This document shows positions 1-7,532 of a stretch of 56,330 nucleotides of DNA, piece after piece. Every line of letters starts with the position of its first letter. Within the stretch, counting starts at the first letter, position 1. Source of the DNA: Streptomyces hydrogenans. Its GTDB lineage: Bacteria; Actinomycetota; Actinomycetes; Streptomycetales; Streptomycetaceae. The translations under genes and the position numbers were made by a program. Under the pieces are notes generated by a model. The model made no database searches, was not told where the DNA came from, and was given only the letters and a program-made list of their open reading frames with translations. The stretch lies in NCBI RefSeq assembly GCF_014656075.1, contig NZ_BNBS01000049.1, forward strand, positions 1-56,330, read 5' to 3'.

Positions 1-49
1 TCTGGCCGGCCGCGCCGGTCACGGTGACATTCACGGGAGTGCGGGTCAT
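1..49 (-). CDS. mdh: Malate dehydrogenase, N-terminal 16 codons only (runs off the left edge)
   Basis: Read on the minus strand from an ATG at 49, the first codons give MTRTPVNVTVTGAAGQ, which matches the start of the streptomycete NAD-dependent malate dehydrogenase. The VTVTGAAGQ stretch opens the Rossmann fold and holds the start of the glycine-rich NAD-binding loop. The enzyme interconverts malate and oxaloacetate in the TCA cycle. A GAAGGA ribosome site lies about 8 bases before the ATG, at 57-62, supporting this start. The rest of the gene lies outside the window. As a core chromosomal gene it anchors the left edge; everything to its right looks accessory. Confidence 0.92.
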   Translation of the reverse strand, partial: MTRTPVNVTVTGAAGQ

Positions 50-878
50 GGCGATGTCCTTCTATGTGGTGGAACAGCGGAGGCCAGAAGCACTGAAGGC
101 AGATAATTGGATCAGTCGTAGCTACGAGTACGGGCTGAGGCAGCCCAACCTTCGTAGTTCTGCTCAGGGCGTTCCTGCTTAAGGGCTTGGATGGTCTGCG
201 TCGCGATGGACCGTCTCGCATCGAGAGTCCTGCTGTGGCTCCGGTGCGGGTGTGTTCGCTGTATCAGGAGCTGCGGGGTGAGCCGTCCTGGTCGCACTCT
301 CTCGCGCCGGTAATTCGGACCAAGCCTGCAGGATGGCGGCTCGAATGGTCGACGCACCCACCGCCGTACAAGAAGAGGCAGCAAGATGCCGCAGCAGACT
401 GCGCGGAGAGGGTGCGGCCATGACCCACGGTCGCCGCGAGAGAGAGGACAAGTTGTCGTACGCACGGGAGCGCCCAGCCCTCTCTTGCCTGGCACGCGCG
501 CCATTGGCACGCAAGCCGTTTCCTCCCTCCATCAGATTATTTCCTTTCTCTGGGGCTTCCCGTGAATTGCTGCTCCAGCCGACGAGGGGCACATGAGCTT
601 GCGGAGACCACTACGATCTGGAATTTTCGCACCCTCTGCTAGCCACGATGGGGCAATGCATACCTAAATCAGTTCTATGCCAACTGAGCCTCTTTCACTC
701 TCCAGCACAGGATGAAAGAGGCTCAGTTGGCTCGCAAGGCGCCCTGCCGGCTTTCGAAGGTATCAAGCGTTGCCATACACACGCTCTATGGGCCCATAGG
801 AACCTCGGGACTACTGGTGTTCAGTGAGCCGAAGCAGACTCCTTCCTGACACCCCGCGATAACTATGAGGAGAACGCC
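50..878. other. Gene-poor mdh upstream region
   Basis: No convincing gene is seen in these roughly 830 bases. Open frames on both strands lack ribosome sites and give arginine-, serine- and proline-rich shadow translations. The segment should hold the mdh promoter near its left end. Local GC around 600-760 is lower than in the neighbours. The only clear structure is the palindrome made of IS ends at 679-731, listed separately. Confidence 0.5.
679..731. repeat. Perfect 19-bp inverted repeat made from fused ends of an IS5-like element
   Basis: Positions 679-697 and 713-731 are exact reverse complements around a 15-base loop. The right half (702-724) equals the right end of the element at 2895-3794, and the left half begins with the same terminal GAGCCTCTTTCA. 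The internal part of the element is therefore gone and only its ends remain, like a minimal MITE. The symmetry continues six bases into the flanks (GCCAAC / GTTGGC). As RNA it would form a strong hairpin and could act as a terminator. Confidence 0.75.
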
Positions 879-1217
879 ATGACGCATCGGCAGCAAGATC
901 AGGGTGAATACGACGAAGTCCGCAACCGAACCGACGCTTCCAGCGCCAACGCCAACGAACGAGTGGAGCGGAGGGGCGACGTCTGCGAGGCGGTCTCACC
1001 TCAGAACTCTGGCCCCCGACGAGGCGCTTCCAACTACGCCAGTTCCAACCAGCCTCACCAGTCTGCTGAAGGGGACGCGGTCACTCAGGCGACCCAGCAC
1101 CACGGCTCCACTCTCGACTTCCGCCCGGTGCAGAAGATCGCCGAGCACCTGCGGGCCGATCAGGACAACGTCGATCCCACGTTCGGTGGAGCTGCGCACC
1201 AGTCCCAGGAGCGCTGA
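879..1217 (+). CDS. Small hydrophilic protein of unknown function
   Basis: This 112-residue frame starts at an ATG with a strong GAGGAGA site (867-873) six bases upstream, the main reason for calling it. The product is very polar, rich in Gln, Asn, Asp and Glu, with no membrane segment and no signal peptide. I recognise no domain. The C-terminal third (DFRPVQKIAEHLRADQDNVD) looks like a short helix and is the only stretch with a folded character. A stem-loop follows at 1234-1292. An overlapping plus-strand frame (904-1230) has no ribosome site and a Ser/Thr/Pro-rich composition, so I prefer this one. It lies upstream of galE in the same direction, but 480 bases away, so it is probably a separate unit. 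Confidence 0.5.
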   Translation: MTHRQQDQGEYDEVRNRTDASSANANERVERRGDVCEAVSPQNSGPRRGASNYASSNQPHQSAEGDAVTQATQHHGSTLDFRPVQKIAEHLRADQDNVDPTFGGAAHQSQER

Positions 1218-1233
1218 TCTAGGGATGTGACGT

Positions 1234-1292
1234 GGAAGGTGCCCGCCTTGGTGTAGCAACCGAGCCGCAACCTCGTGGTGGCGGCACCTTCC
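1234..1292 (+). terminator. Long stem-loop after the 879-1217 gene
   Basis: GGAAGGTGCC-CGCC at 1234-1247 pairs with GGCGGCACCTTCC at 1280-1292 with one bulge, and is followed by CTTTTG. The loop is about 32 bases, longer than a classic intrinsic terminator. It sits 17 bases after the stop codon of the upstream gene, which makes a terminator the simplest reading. Confidence 0.5.
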
Positions 1293-1696
1293 CTTTTGCT
1301 GACCCGGCAGCACGCCACGGCCGACTGCCGGTGGCCTTCCCCAGATTCTTCAGAACCCCGTCTACGGCTCTCGCCGCCCTATCGGCACGTCAGACATTTA
1401 TGAGCCCAAGTCGAAGGGGCCCAGGAGCAAGCCGTCGTGGTGCCCGCGCCCGCGATGATGACGAGTCAAACCCGCTCAGGCTCTGGCGCCAAAAGGGGCA
1501 ATCGCAGGATAGGAAACGGCAAGAAGATGCCGAATGATCGGTAGCAGGAACCAAGCGGTAGCGAGCAGATCGCCGTGGATCCTGTGACCGACACCGGATT
1601 GCCATGGTGCATCGCCGACACGTGGGCCCTGTGGCATGCGTTACCCGAAGTTCTTCATCGCATCGAAGAGGCATGAAAGATGAGAGGCGTAGGCGC

Positions 1697-2680
1697 GTGA
1701 AAGTGTGGCTCGTTGCAGGAGGAGCCGGGTATATCGGCTGCCACGTAGTAAAAGCGATGCGCGAGGCCGGGGAGAATGTTCTCGTAGTGGACGATCTGTC
1801 TACGGGGGACAAGGAGAAGCTGCCGGACGGCGTCCCGGTGATCATCAAGAGCATCCTGGATGAGCGAGCCCTCGAATGGATCTTTGGCGAATACGAAGTG
1901 GAAGGTGTAGTCAATCTGGTGGCGCGGACACAGGTTGGCGAGTCAGTGGAGCACCCGCTGGCACACTATCGCCAGAACGTCGAGGGGTTCAGGGTCCTGC
2001 TCTCTGCCATGCAGCGGGCGGGAGTGCGCAAGCTCGTGTACTCTTCCAGCGCCTCGGTCTACGGCACGCCGGAGGTAGACCTTGTCACCGAGGACACCCC
2101 ATGTACACCGGTGAGCCCCTACGGCCAGACGAAACTGATCGGCGAGTGGCTCGGAGAGGCTGCCCACCGGGCGTTCGGGGTTGACGTCATCAATCTGCGC
2201 TACTTCAACGTAGCGGGGGCCGCAACGCCGGCGATGGCGGACAAGCGGGTGCTGAACCTGGTCCCGATGGTCTTCGAGAAACTGACTGCTGGCCAGGCTC
2301 CCGAGATCTTCGGGGACGACTATCCGACCCCAGACGGCACCTGCATACGCGACTACATTCATGTCGCCGATATCGCCTCGGCTCATGTGGCTGCCGCTCG
2401 CTATCTGAGGGAGCACCAGGGAGTGGCGCGGACCTTCAACGTAGGGCGTGGTCAGGGGCTGTCCGTGCGGGAGCTGATGCAGGTCATCGCGACCGTCACC
2501 GACCTCACCGAGGTCCCGGCGGTGATCGGCCGCCGACCCGGCGACCCAGCCAAGGTCGTCGCAGACGCCACCAACATCCAGCGGGAACTCGGCTGGAAGG
2601 CGGACCACAGCATCGCTGACATGGTCACCAGCGCCTGGCAGGGCTGGTGCACCCAGCAGGCTGAATCTCGGTCCTCCTGA
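1697..2680 (+). CDS. galE: UDP-glucose 4-epimerase
   Basis: The 327-residue product has the full layout of a short-chain-type NDP-sugar epimerase. The NAD loop AGGAGYIG is at residues 7-14, SSSASVYG carries the catalytic serine near residue 116, and YGQTK (YxxxK) lies near residue 141. A sugar-binding region with NLRYFNVAGA follows. It would interconvert UDP-glucose and UDP-galactose in the cytoplasm, feeding the Leloir pathway or cell-surface glycans. I chose the GTG at 1697 because GAGAGG lies nine bases upstream and the protein then begins MKVWLVAGG, as in relatives. An in-frame ATG at 1673 would add eight residues. No other galactose gene is beside it, so this is a stand-alone copy. The substrate could be another UDP-hexose. 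Confidence 0.88.
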   Translation: MKVWLVAGGAGYIGCHVVKAMREAGENVLVVDDLSTGDKEKLPDGVPVIIKSILDERALEWIFGEYEVEGVVNLVARTQVGESVEHPLAHYRQNVEGFRVLLSAMQRAGVRKLVYSSSASVYGTPEVDLVTEDTPCTPVSPYGQTKLIGEWLGEAAHRAFGVDVINLRYFNVAGAATPAMADKRVLNLVPMVFEKLTAGQAPEIFGDDYPTPDGTCIRDYIHVADIASAHVAAARYLREHQGVARTFNVGRGQGLSVRELMQVIATVTDLTEVPAVIGRRPGDPAKVVADATNIQRELGWKADHSIADMVTSAWQGWCTQQAESRSS

Positions 2681-2894
2681 CGCCCAAAGCCTTTCCAAGG
2701 AGGCACGTGCCGGTCCTTGCCAGCAGTACAGGGGACACCGCTCCAGCCAACCCGTTTGCCGCTGCCGGCGTACTGCCTCACCCAACAAGAACGTCCACCT
2801 CGACGGCAAAGATGCTAGGACACCTCTTTGCTGGCCAGTCTTCCCACCAGGGCCAGCCCACTTGCTAGGGGCCCTGCAGCGCGCTGCCGCGACT

Positions 2895-3794
2895 GAGCCT
2901 CTTTCATCCTGAATAGTTGCAGGTCAGCAGGGTGTGGACAGCTTGGACGACGGTGCTGATGCGGCGGGTGGAGCATCGGGCCCGGCGGAGGATGCGTCAG
3001 GCCTTCAGCTGTGCGAAGGCCCGTTCGCCAGGAGCTCTCAGACGGGCGTGGTCGCGGTTGAACTGCTGGTAGTGCTCGGGTTGTTCGCGGTGGTGGTAGT
3101 AGGGGGTGCGGAAGGTGGCGCCGGCACCCTGGTAGGCGCGGTCGGCGAGGACGAGGATCTGCCGGGTGAGGCAGGCCTGGACGACGGCTGTGGGAGCGGA
3201 CCGCGGTCAGGCCATGGGTCCTGCCTGGAGTGGCGCGGGAGAACCAGAGCGGTGTGCCGTCCGGGCGGGCGATGACCTGCACGTTCACGGCTGTGTTTGC
3301 GGTGTTTCATCGAGTAGTCGGCTCGTCCGCGCGTATCCGGTCGATCGGGATCAGGGCGGCTGTCAACGATGCCGTGGTCGCCTTCACCGACCCCGGTGAG
3401 GGCTTCCTGGAGACCGGGTGCCCAGCCGGCCAGCACGTCCAGGGTCTCGTCGACGTAGCGCCAGGCGGTGGCCTGGGATATCCCGAAACCGGCCCCGAGC
3501 TGCGAGAACGTCTCGTTCTTCCGCAGGTGCACCAGCGTGAGAAGCGCCTGCTGGAAGCAGCCGAGCTTGCGCCGGCGGGTGTTGCGGGCCTGGCGGTGCT
3601 CGTGCAGCAGCCAGGCGACATGCTCGACGAGCTCATGAGGGACATCGAGCACGGCAGGATATGGAAACCTTCAGGGCCCCTTCGGTCGCCGATGTGATGA
3701 GTGGAATCACCACGCCAACAACCAGGGGCCTTGCCTCGTCACCACACCCTCTGACCAGCCCATTTCACCCACCAGCACAGGATGAAAGAGGCTC
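2895..3794 (-). mobile_element. Decayed IS5-like element (here called IS-A)
   Basis: Terminal repeats GAGCCTCTTTCATCCTG (2895-2911) and its exact complement (3778-3794) bound a 900-base element. The element is flanked by ACT on both sides, a likely 3-bp target duplication. It carries one degraded transposase gene on the minus strand. The right end abuts the left end of a second element (3798 onward). Related partial copies lie at 679-731, 7380-7520, 14751-14870 and 15978-16098. Confidence 0.85.
2905..3652 (-). pseudogene. IS5-family transposase, multiply frameshifted
   Basis: The minus-strand reading starts well (MLDVPHELVEHVAWLLHEHR, then a helix-turn-helix like LGAGFGISQATAWRYVDE). It then jumps between all three frames: near 3340, at about 3300 (an extra base before AVNVQVIA), and near 3185 (before VVQACLTRQILVLADRAYQG). 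The catalytic-domain part around ADRAYQGAGATFRTPYY is recognisable only after these corrections. A TGA at 2997-2999 then interrupts it where a Trp is expected (QLKA-stop-RILRRARCST). The tail, recognisable as AVHTLLTCNYSG, follows. With at least three shifts and a stop it cannot make an active DDE transposase. Confidence 0.8.
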
Positions 3795-3797
3795 ACT

Positions 3798-3945
3798 GAG
3801 CTCTTTCAGAGTGGCCACTGGCCGGGTGACGGGCAGGTGTCCCACAACGCACGAGGCTCCTGTGCCGTTGAGAGAGGTGTTCGACGTCTCAACTCATCAG
3901 CGCAGGAGCCTCGTTGGTTCCATATCCTGCCGCACTCGACAAGAC
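3798..3945 (+). mobile_element. Left-end remnant of a second IS5-like element (here called IS-B)
   Basis: This stretch is closely similar, base for base, to the left end of the complete element at 54991-55878. Shared features include the TGAGCTCTTTCAG terminus, the AACGCAC-AGGCTCC block and the GTTGGTTCC-ATCCTGCCGCACTCGAC that opens its transposase. After about 148 bases the match stops abruptly at an istB sequence. The element is therefore a truncated end, broken nine codons into its transposase. Confidence 0.8.
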
Positions 3946-4360
3946 CCACATCGCCCAGGCCCTCGGCCACCTCGCCGTCCGCCAGGGCGCCCACGTCCGC
4001 TTCGCCAAGACCAGCCGCATCCTCGCCGGCCTCGCCGGCGGCCACGCGGACCGCACCTGGGAGAAACGGATCCGCGAACTCGTCCGCCCCGACGTCCTCA
4101 TCCTCGACGACTTCGCCATGCGGCAACTGTCCGCGGCCCAGGCCGACGACCTCTACGAACTCGTCTCCGAGCGGCAGGGACGCTCGCTGATCATTACCAG
4201 CAACAGGGCGCCCAGCGACTGGTATCCCCTCTTCCCCAACCCCGTCGTCGCCGAGTCCCTCCTGGACAGGCTCATCAACACCAGCCACCAGGTGATCATG
4301 AACGGGCCGAGCTATCGGCCGAACAAGCGGCCCAGGAACCCCACCGACAAGACCAAGTAG
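3946..4360 (+). pseudogene. IstB-like ATPase fragment (IS21 family), N-terminus missing
   Basis: The reading begins at KTHIAQALGHLA, the end of a Walker A motif whose preceding glycines are absent, and runs to a normal C-terminus 138 residues later. A Walker B-like VLILDDFAM (about residue 60) and a sensor-like SLIITSNRAP are present, as in IS21 helper ATPases, which normally have about 250 residues. Everything upstream was replaced by the IS-B end, so the open frame from 3914 makes a chimera starting VPYPAALD. Loss of the P-loop glycines should abolish ATP binding. No istA is nearby. Confidence 0.8.
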
Positions 4361-4394
4361 GAAAACCGGTGGACGTCGTCGCGATACTGCCGTC

Positions 4395-4919
4395 ATGGCC
4401 GTCACTCAGCAACTCGCCCGCATCCCGGCAGAGTATCTCGCCTCCTGCCGCCAGTCAGCCGACGCATCGCCGGATGGAGATCCGCTCTGGGATCCACCAT
4501 TCGCGGACGTCCTCGACCTGGACTGGGCACCGTTCCCGATCGAACGGATCTGCGAGATGGGAGGTCTCGGCGGCGTCCGTCGAAGTGCTCTCCGGCAAGC
4601 TCTCAAGGGCGACACTGCCATCGACCTCGCCTTCCTCAACACGCCTCCGCATTCCATCGCCCCCTTCGGGTCAGACCCCACGGCCCTCTCAGCGGCTCAA
4701 GTGGACCGTGTTGCGCAACTGCTCGGGCAGATCGACTTTCCGGCCCTCCTGGCCGCCCTGCCGCCAGAGGAAGCCGAGGCCGCTGCCTTGATCGACAACG
4801 GCGCAGACAAGATCGTCGGTGGCCCGAAGAAGTACGTGCTGGGGCACTTCAACGCCCTGCGCAAGTTCTACCATGCTGCATCCCAACGGCAGCTCCTCGT
4901 CGTGCTCTGGTGGGACTGA
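4395..4919 (+). CDS. DUF1877 family protein
   Basis: The 174-residue protein resembles the DUF1877 (YfbM-like) family: an N-terminal helical part starting MAVTQQLARIPAEYL, a middle segment with conserved Trp and Phe, and the typical end HFNALRKFYHAASQRQLLVVLWWD. It has no signal peptide or membrane helix and should be cytosolic. Its molecular role is not established; family members occur beside polymorphic-toxin loci and are often counted among immunity-type proteins. It begins 34 bases after the istB fragment and no clear ribosome site precedes the ATG. The start is therefore less sure than the family. It stands alone, before IS21-like end repeats and the ISL3 element. Confidence 0.75.
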   Translation: MAVTQQLARIPAEYLASCRQSADASPDGDPLWDPPFADVLDLDWAPFPIERICEMGGLGGVRRSALRQALKGDTAIDLAFLNTPPHSIAPFGSDPTALSAAQVDRVAQLLGQIDFPALLAALPPEEAEAAALIDNGADKIVGGPKKYVLGHFNALRKFYHAASQRQLLVVLWWD

Positions 4920-4953
4920 CCCGGACCGCCTCACCGTCGGCTCACGTCAGCAG

Positions 4954-4990
4954 CTGGGGAATTACGTGAACTTCCGCCTGGGGAATTATG
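4954..4990. repeat. IS21-like left-end repeats, interrupted by the ISL3 element
   Basis: CTGGGGAATTACGTGA (4954-4969) recurs 24 bases later (4978-4990). It continues after the ISL3 insertion as GAATTATGTGAGCG and then a weaker AGCGGGGAACC at about 7345. Such short direct repeats are typical of the left ends of actinobacterial IS21 elements, but no istA follows. The ISL3 transposon landed inside the second repeat. Confidence 0.5.
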
Positions 4991-5042
4991 GGCTCTGTCG
5001 GGGATCTTGTGATGTCACAGGGCTGAGCTGGGCAGTCTCCGG

Positions 5043-6713
5043 GTGTGCGGTTCAGGGGTGTTGGGGCGGTTGTTGCCGCATCTGTCCGGTGTTGTCATCG
5101 AGTCGATCAAGCGAACGGCCGGGGTCATCACGCTTCGCGCGGGGTGCCAGAAGTCTCCGGTGAGATGCCCGGGATGCGGTATGCCGTCGTTTCGGGTGCA
5201 CGGCCGGTACGTCCGCCGGCTCGGCGACGCGCCTGTGGCCGGCAATCCGGTGGTGATCGAGCTGACCGTGCGACGGTTCAAGTGCCTGAGCAGCCGGTGT
5301 CCGGCGGTCACGTTCGTCGAGCAGATCGAGGGGCTGACCAGGCCGCACGCCCGGCAGACGCAGGTACTGCGGTCGATGCTCACCTCGATCGCCCTCTGCT
5401 TGGCGGGCCGGCCCGGCGCCCGCCTGGCCGCGGCCCTCGGGATCCGCATCGCCAAGGACGCGCTGCTGGACCTGCTCCGCTCGGTTCCACAGCCACCGGT
5501 CGGCGCCGTCAGATTCCTGGGAGTGGACGACTTCGCTCTACGCAAGGGCGACTCCTACGCGACGATCCTGGTTGATCTGGAAGCCCGTCGCCCGGTCGAC
5601 GTCCTGCCCGGCCGGGACGCCGAACCGCTGGCCGCATGGCTTCGCCGGCACCCGGAGGTGGAGGTGATCTGCCGGGACCGGGCCGGCGCCTATGCGGAGG
5701 GGGCCCGAAACGGTGCCCCGCAGGCGATGCAGATCGCCGACGCATGGCATCTGTGGCGGAACGTCGCCGAGGCGGTGGAGAAGACGGTCGGTTCCCACCA
5801 CGGTTGCATCCGGGCCGCGTTCGCGGCGACCCCGGTCATGGCGGAGGCGACCGCGACGGACCTGGGCACGCCGGAGCCGTCTGAGGCGGTGGCCGTACCG
5901 TTCGTTCCGCCGGACGGCACCCTCGACGTCAGCGGCCAGCCCCGGCGTCTGGTGGCCCGCACGACCCAGAGATACGAGGCGGTCCAGGCACTGTTGGCCG
6001 AGGGGAAGCCGCTGGCGGCGATCGGCCGGACGCTGCGGCTGGACCACTCCACCGTCCGCCGCTTCGCCCGAGCCGGCAGCCTCGACGAACTCCTGGTCAA
6101 AGCCACCAGCCGGCTGTCCATACTCGACGAGCACAAACCCTATCTCCATGCCCGCTGGCTGGAGGGCTGTCACGACATACCCCAGCTCCACCGGGAACTG
6201 GTCGAGCGCGGATTCACCGGCAGCGTCCAGTGCCTCCGCCGCTACTTCCGCGCCTTCCGGCCTGCCCGTCAACCAGGACGGAAGCGGCAGCCGGTGTCCC
6301 GGCCGCAGCCCAGGCCGGCCCCGAAGCCCCGGCGCATCGTCCGCTGGATCATGACGAACCCCCAGCACCTCGCGGCCGCCGACGCCGCGGAGCTGAAGGA
6401 GATCCGCACAGTCTGCCCTCACCTCGACGCCGTCACACGGCACGTCCACGACTTCGCCGAGATGCTCCACCACCTCCGGGGAGACCAGCTCCCGGACTGG
6501 ATGGAACGCGTCCTCGCCGACGACCTCCCGGCCCTGCACTCCCTGGTCAGCGGCCTACGGCGAGACTTCGACGCCGTCACCGCCGGCCTCTCCACCCCAT
6601 GGAGCTCCGGGCAGGTCGAGGGCCACGTCACCCGCGTCAAGCTCATCAAGCGCATGGCCTACGGCCGAGCCAACCTCGACCTCCTGCGCCAACGCGTACT
6701 CCTGGGACCATAA
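5043..6713 (+). CDS. ISL3 family transposase
   Basis: The 556-residue protein has the ISL3 order. An N-terminal zinc-binding domain has CPGCG near residue 41 and a second Cys pair at CLSSRCP near residue 83. A central DDE catalytic core has its first Asp in FLGVDDFALRK (about 160) and a second in ICRDRAGAYA (about 210). The distal Glu sits in SSGQVEGHVTRVKLIKR (about 523). A helix-turn-helix-like segment (AIGRTLRLDHSTVRRFARAG) is inserted in the core, as in long actinobacterial members. The frame is uninterrupted and the inverted repeats perfect, so it is probably functional. The start is taken as GTG 5043; an in-frame GTG 18 bases on is an alternative. Confidence 0.93.
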   Translation: MCGSGVLGRLLPHLSGVVIESIKRTAGVITLRAGCQKSPVRCPGCGMPSFRVHGRYVRRLGDAPVAGNPVVIELTVRRFKCLSSRCPAVTFVEQIEGLTRPHARQTQVLRSMLTSIALCLAGRPGARLAAALGIRIAKDALLDLLRSVPQPPVGAVRFLGVDDFALRKGDSYATILVDLEARRPVDVLPGRDAEPLAAWLRRHPEVEVICRDRAGAYAEGARNGAPQAMQIADAWHLWRNVAEAVEKTVGSHHGCIRAAFAATPVMAEATATDLGTPEPSEAVAVPFVPPDGTLDVSGQPRRLVARTTQRYEAVQALLAEGKPLAAIGRTLRLDHSTVRRFARAGSLDELLVKATSRLSILDEHKPYLHARWLEGCHDIPQLHRELVERGFTGSVQCLRRYFRAFRPARQPGRKRQPVSRPQPRPAPKPRRIVRWIMTNPQHLAAADAAELKEIRTVCPHLDAVTRHVHDFAEMLHHLRGDQLPDWMERVLADDLPALHSLVSGLRRDFDAVTAGLSTPWSSGQVEGHVTRVKLIKRMAYGRANLDLLRQRVLLGP

Positions 6714-6764
6714 CCCTGCGCCAGGGACCTCCCGCTGTGAGATCGTCCGAACCTGCCGTCTATT

Positions 6765-6778
6765 CTGAACGCGTTCAG
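6765..6778. promoter_or_regulatory. 14-bp perfect palindrome before the passenger gene
   Basis: CTGAACGCGTTCAG is its own reverse complement and lies 22 bases before the passenger start codon, between it and the transposase. Its size and position fit an operator for a dimeric regulator such as a TetR-type protein. No such regulator is encoded in the element, so a host protein would have to bind it. This is inference from symmetry only. Confidence 0.45.
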
Positions 6779-6800
6779 TCGGGTGGCGGGTGGGATGCGG

Positions 6801-7277
6801 ATGAGCACTTCAGCGAGACGGTGGTCGGCTCTGGTCGCCGCGTTGGCGTGGGCTTGCGTTGCTTGCGCTGATGCAGGTGGAGACGCGGCTCGCATTGATC
6901 AGTCGGCGCTTACGGGCGAGTGGAGTAGCCCTGGTGGCGCTCTTCTTCACTTGCGGGCGGACCACGGTATGACGGGTGAAAGCCTGAACAGTGCGATGCT
7001 GGGAGGCACATCGTGCCCGGACGCTGTAACCGGCCACTGGAGCTTCTTCAGCGCATCCGACGAGGCGGGTTCCTCCTTCGCTGACGACGCGCTCACCAGC
7101 GGCGACACCGTCTCCCTGAGCATCGACCCTCCGAAAGACTCCTGTCTCTTGTCGGCTCTGGTCCGGCGGGACGAGCACGGACTCAATCTCTGCCTGGTAG
7201 AAGACCCTGATTCCGACTGTTCCGCCGAAGAACTTCTCCGCCTTGAGTCAGCATCGGCAGAACAGGCTGCGAAGTGA
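6801..7277 (+). CDS. Passenger secreted protein or lipoprotein carried inside the ISL3 element
   Basis: The 158-residue product starts with a signal peptide (MSTSARRWSALVAALAWAC) followed by a cysteine-rich cleavage region (ACVACADAGG). This resembles a lipobox but lacks the usual Leu at -3, so lipidation is likely but not certain. The mature part has SALTGEWSSPGGALLHLRAD early on, resembling the opening strand of small beta-rich extracytoplasmic proteins, and two later Cys pairs. I recognise no named family. ATG 6801 was chosen for its GGTGGG site six bases upstream; ATG 6795 has none. It ends 26 bases before the right inverted repeat, so it belongs to the transposon. Carrying a surface protein is unusual for an ISL3 element. 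Confidence 0.75.
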   Translation: MSTSARRWSALVAALAWACVACADAGGDAARIDQSALTGEWSSPGGALLHLRADHGMTGESLNSAMLGGTSCPDAVTGHWSFFSASDEAGSSFADDALTSGDTVSLSIDPPKDSCLLSALVRRDEHGLNLCLVEDPDSDCSAEELLRLESASAEQAAK

Positions 7278-7379
7278 CCCACCACCCCTGCCTTTGAAGG
7301 AGCATCACAAGATCCCCGACAGAGCCGAATTATGTGAGCGTCCACAGCGGGGAACCGGTCCCACGCGAAGATCTGAGCC

Positions 7380-7520
7380 CTGGCCGAGAAGGCCGTCGCC
7401 ACCCTCAAGTCCTGGCGGCTTCTCCGCAAACTGCGGTGCTCGACCACCCGGATCACCAGCCTCGTCCAAGCCGTCCTCGCTCTGCATCTGACCAGCTCAG
7501 GATGAGGATGGAAAAGGCTC
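7380..7520 (+). pseudogene. 3' end of an IS-A-like transposase with its terminal repeat
   Basis: In one frame the stretch reads LAEKAVATLKSWRLLRKLRC and continues to a TGA at 7503-7505, matching the last 40 or so residues of the IS-A-type transposase. The terminal repeat (CAGGATGAGGATGGAAAAGGCTC) follows directly. Nothing of the rest of the gene remains. Downstream bases AGTTG match those after the palindrome at 679-731. Confidence 0.7.
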
Positions 7521-7532
7521 AGTTGAGACCTA

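Larger units (their letters stand above)
4991..7326 (+). mobile_element. Complete ISL3-family element with a passenger gene
   Basis: Perfect 23-bp terminal inverted repeats lie at 4991-5013 (GGCTCTGTCGGGGATCTTGT...) and 7304-7326. Both outer flanks carry the same 8 bases, GAATTATG (4983-4990 and 7327-7334). An 8-bp duplication is the hallmark of ISL3 transposition, so the boundaries are certain. Inside the 2336 bases are a full transposase and, downstream in the same direction, a second gene for a signal-peptide-bearing protein. Both genes lie within the same target duplication, so they moved together. The identical repeats suggest recent activity. Confidence 0.95.

Noticed and set aside
112..596. 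Several 80-137-residue open frames on both strands beside mdh
   Set aside because: No ribosome sites, Arg/Ser/Pro-rich composition and no family resemblance.
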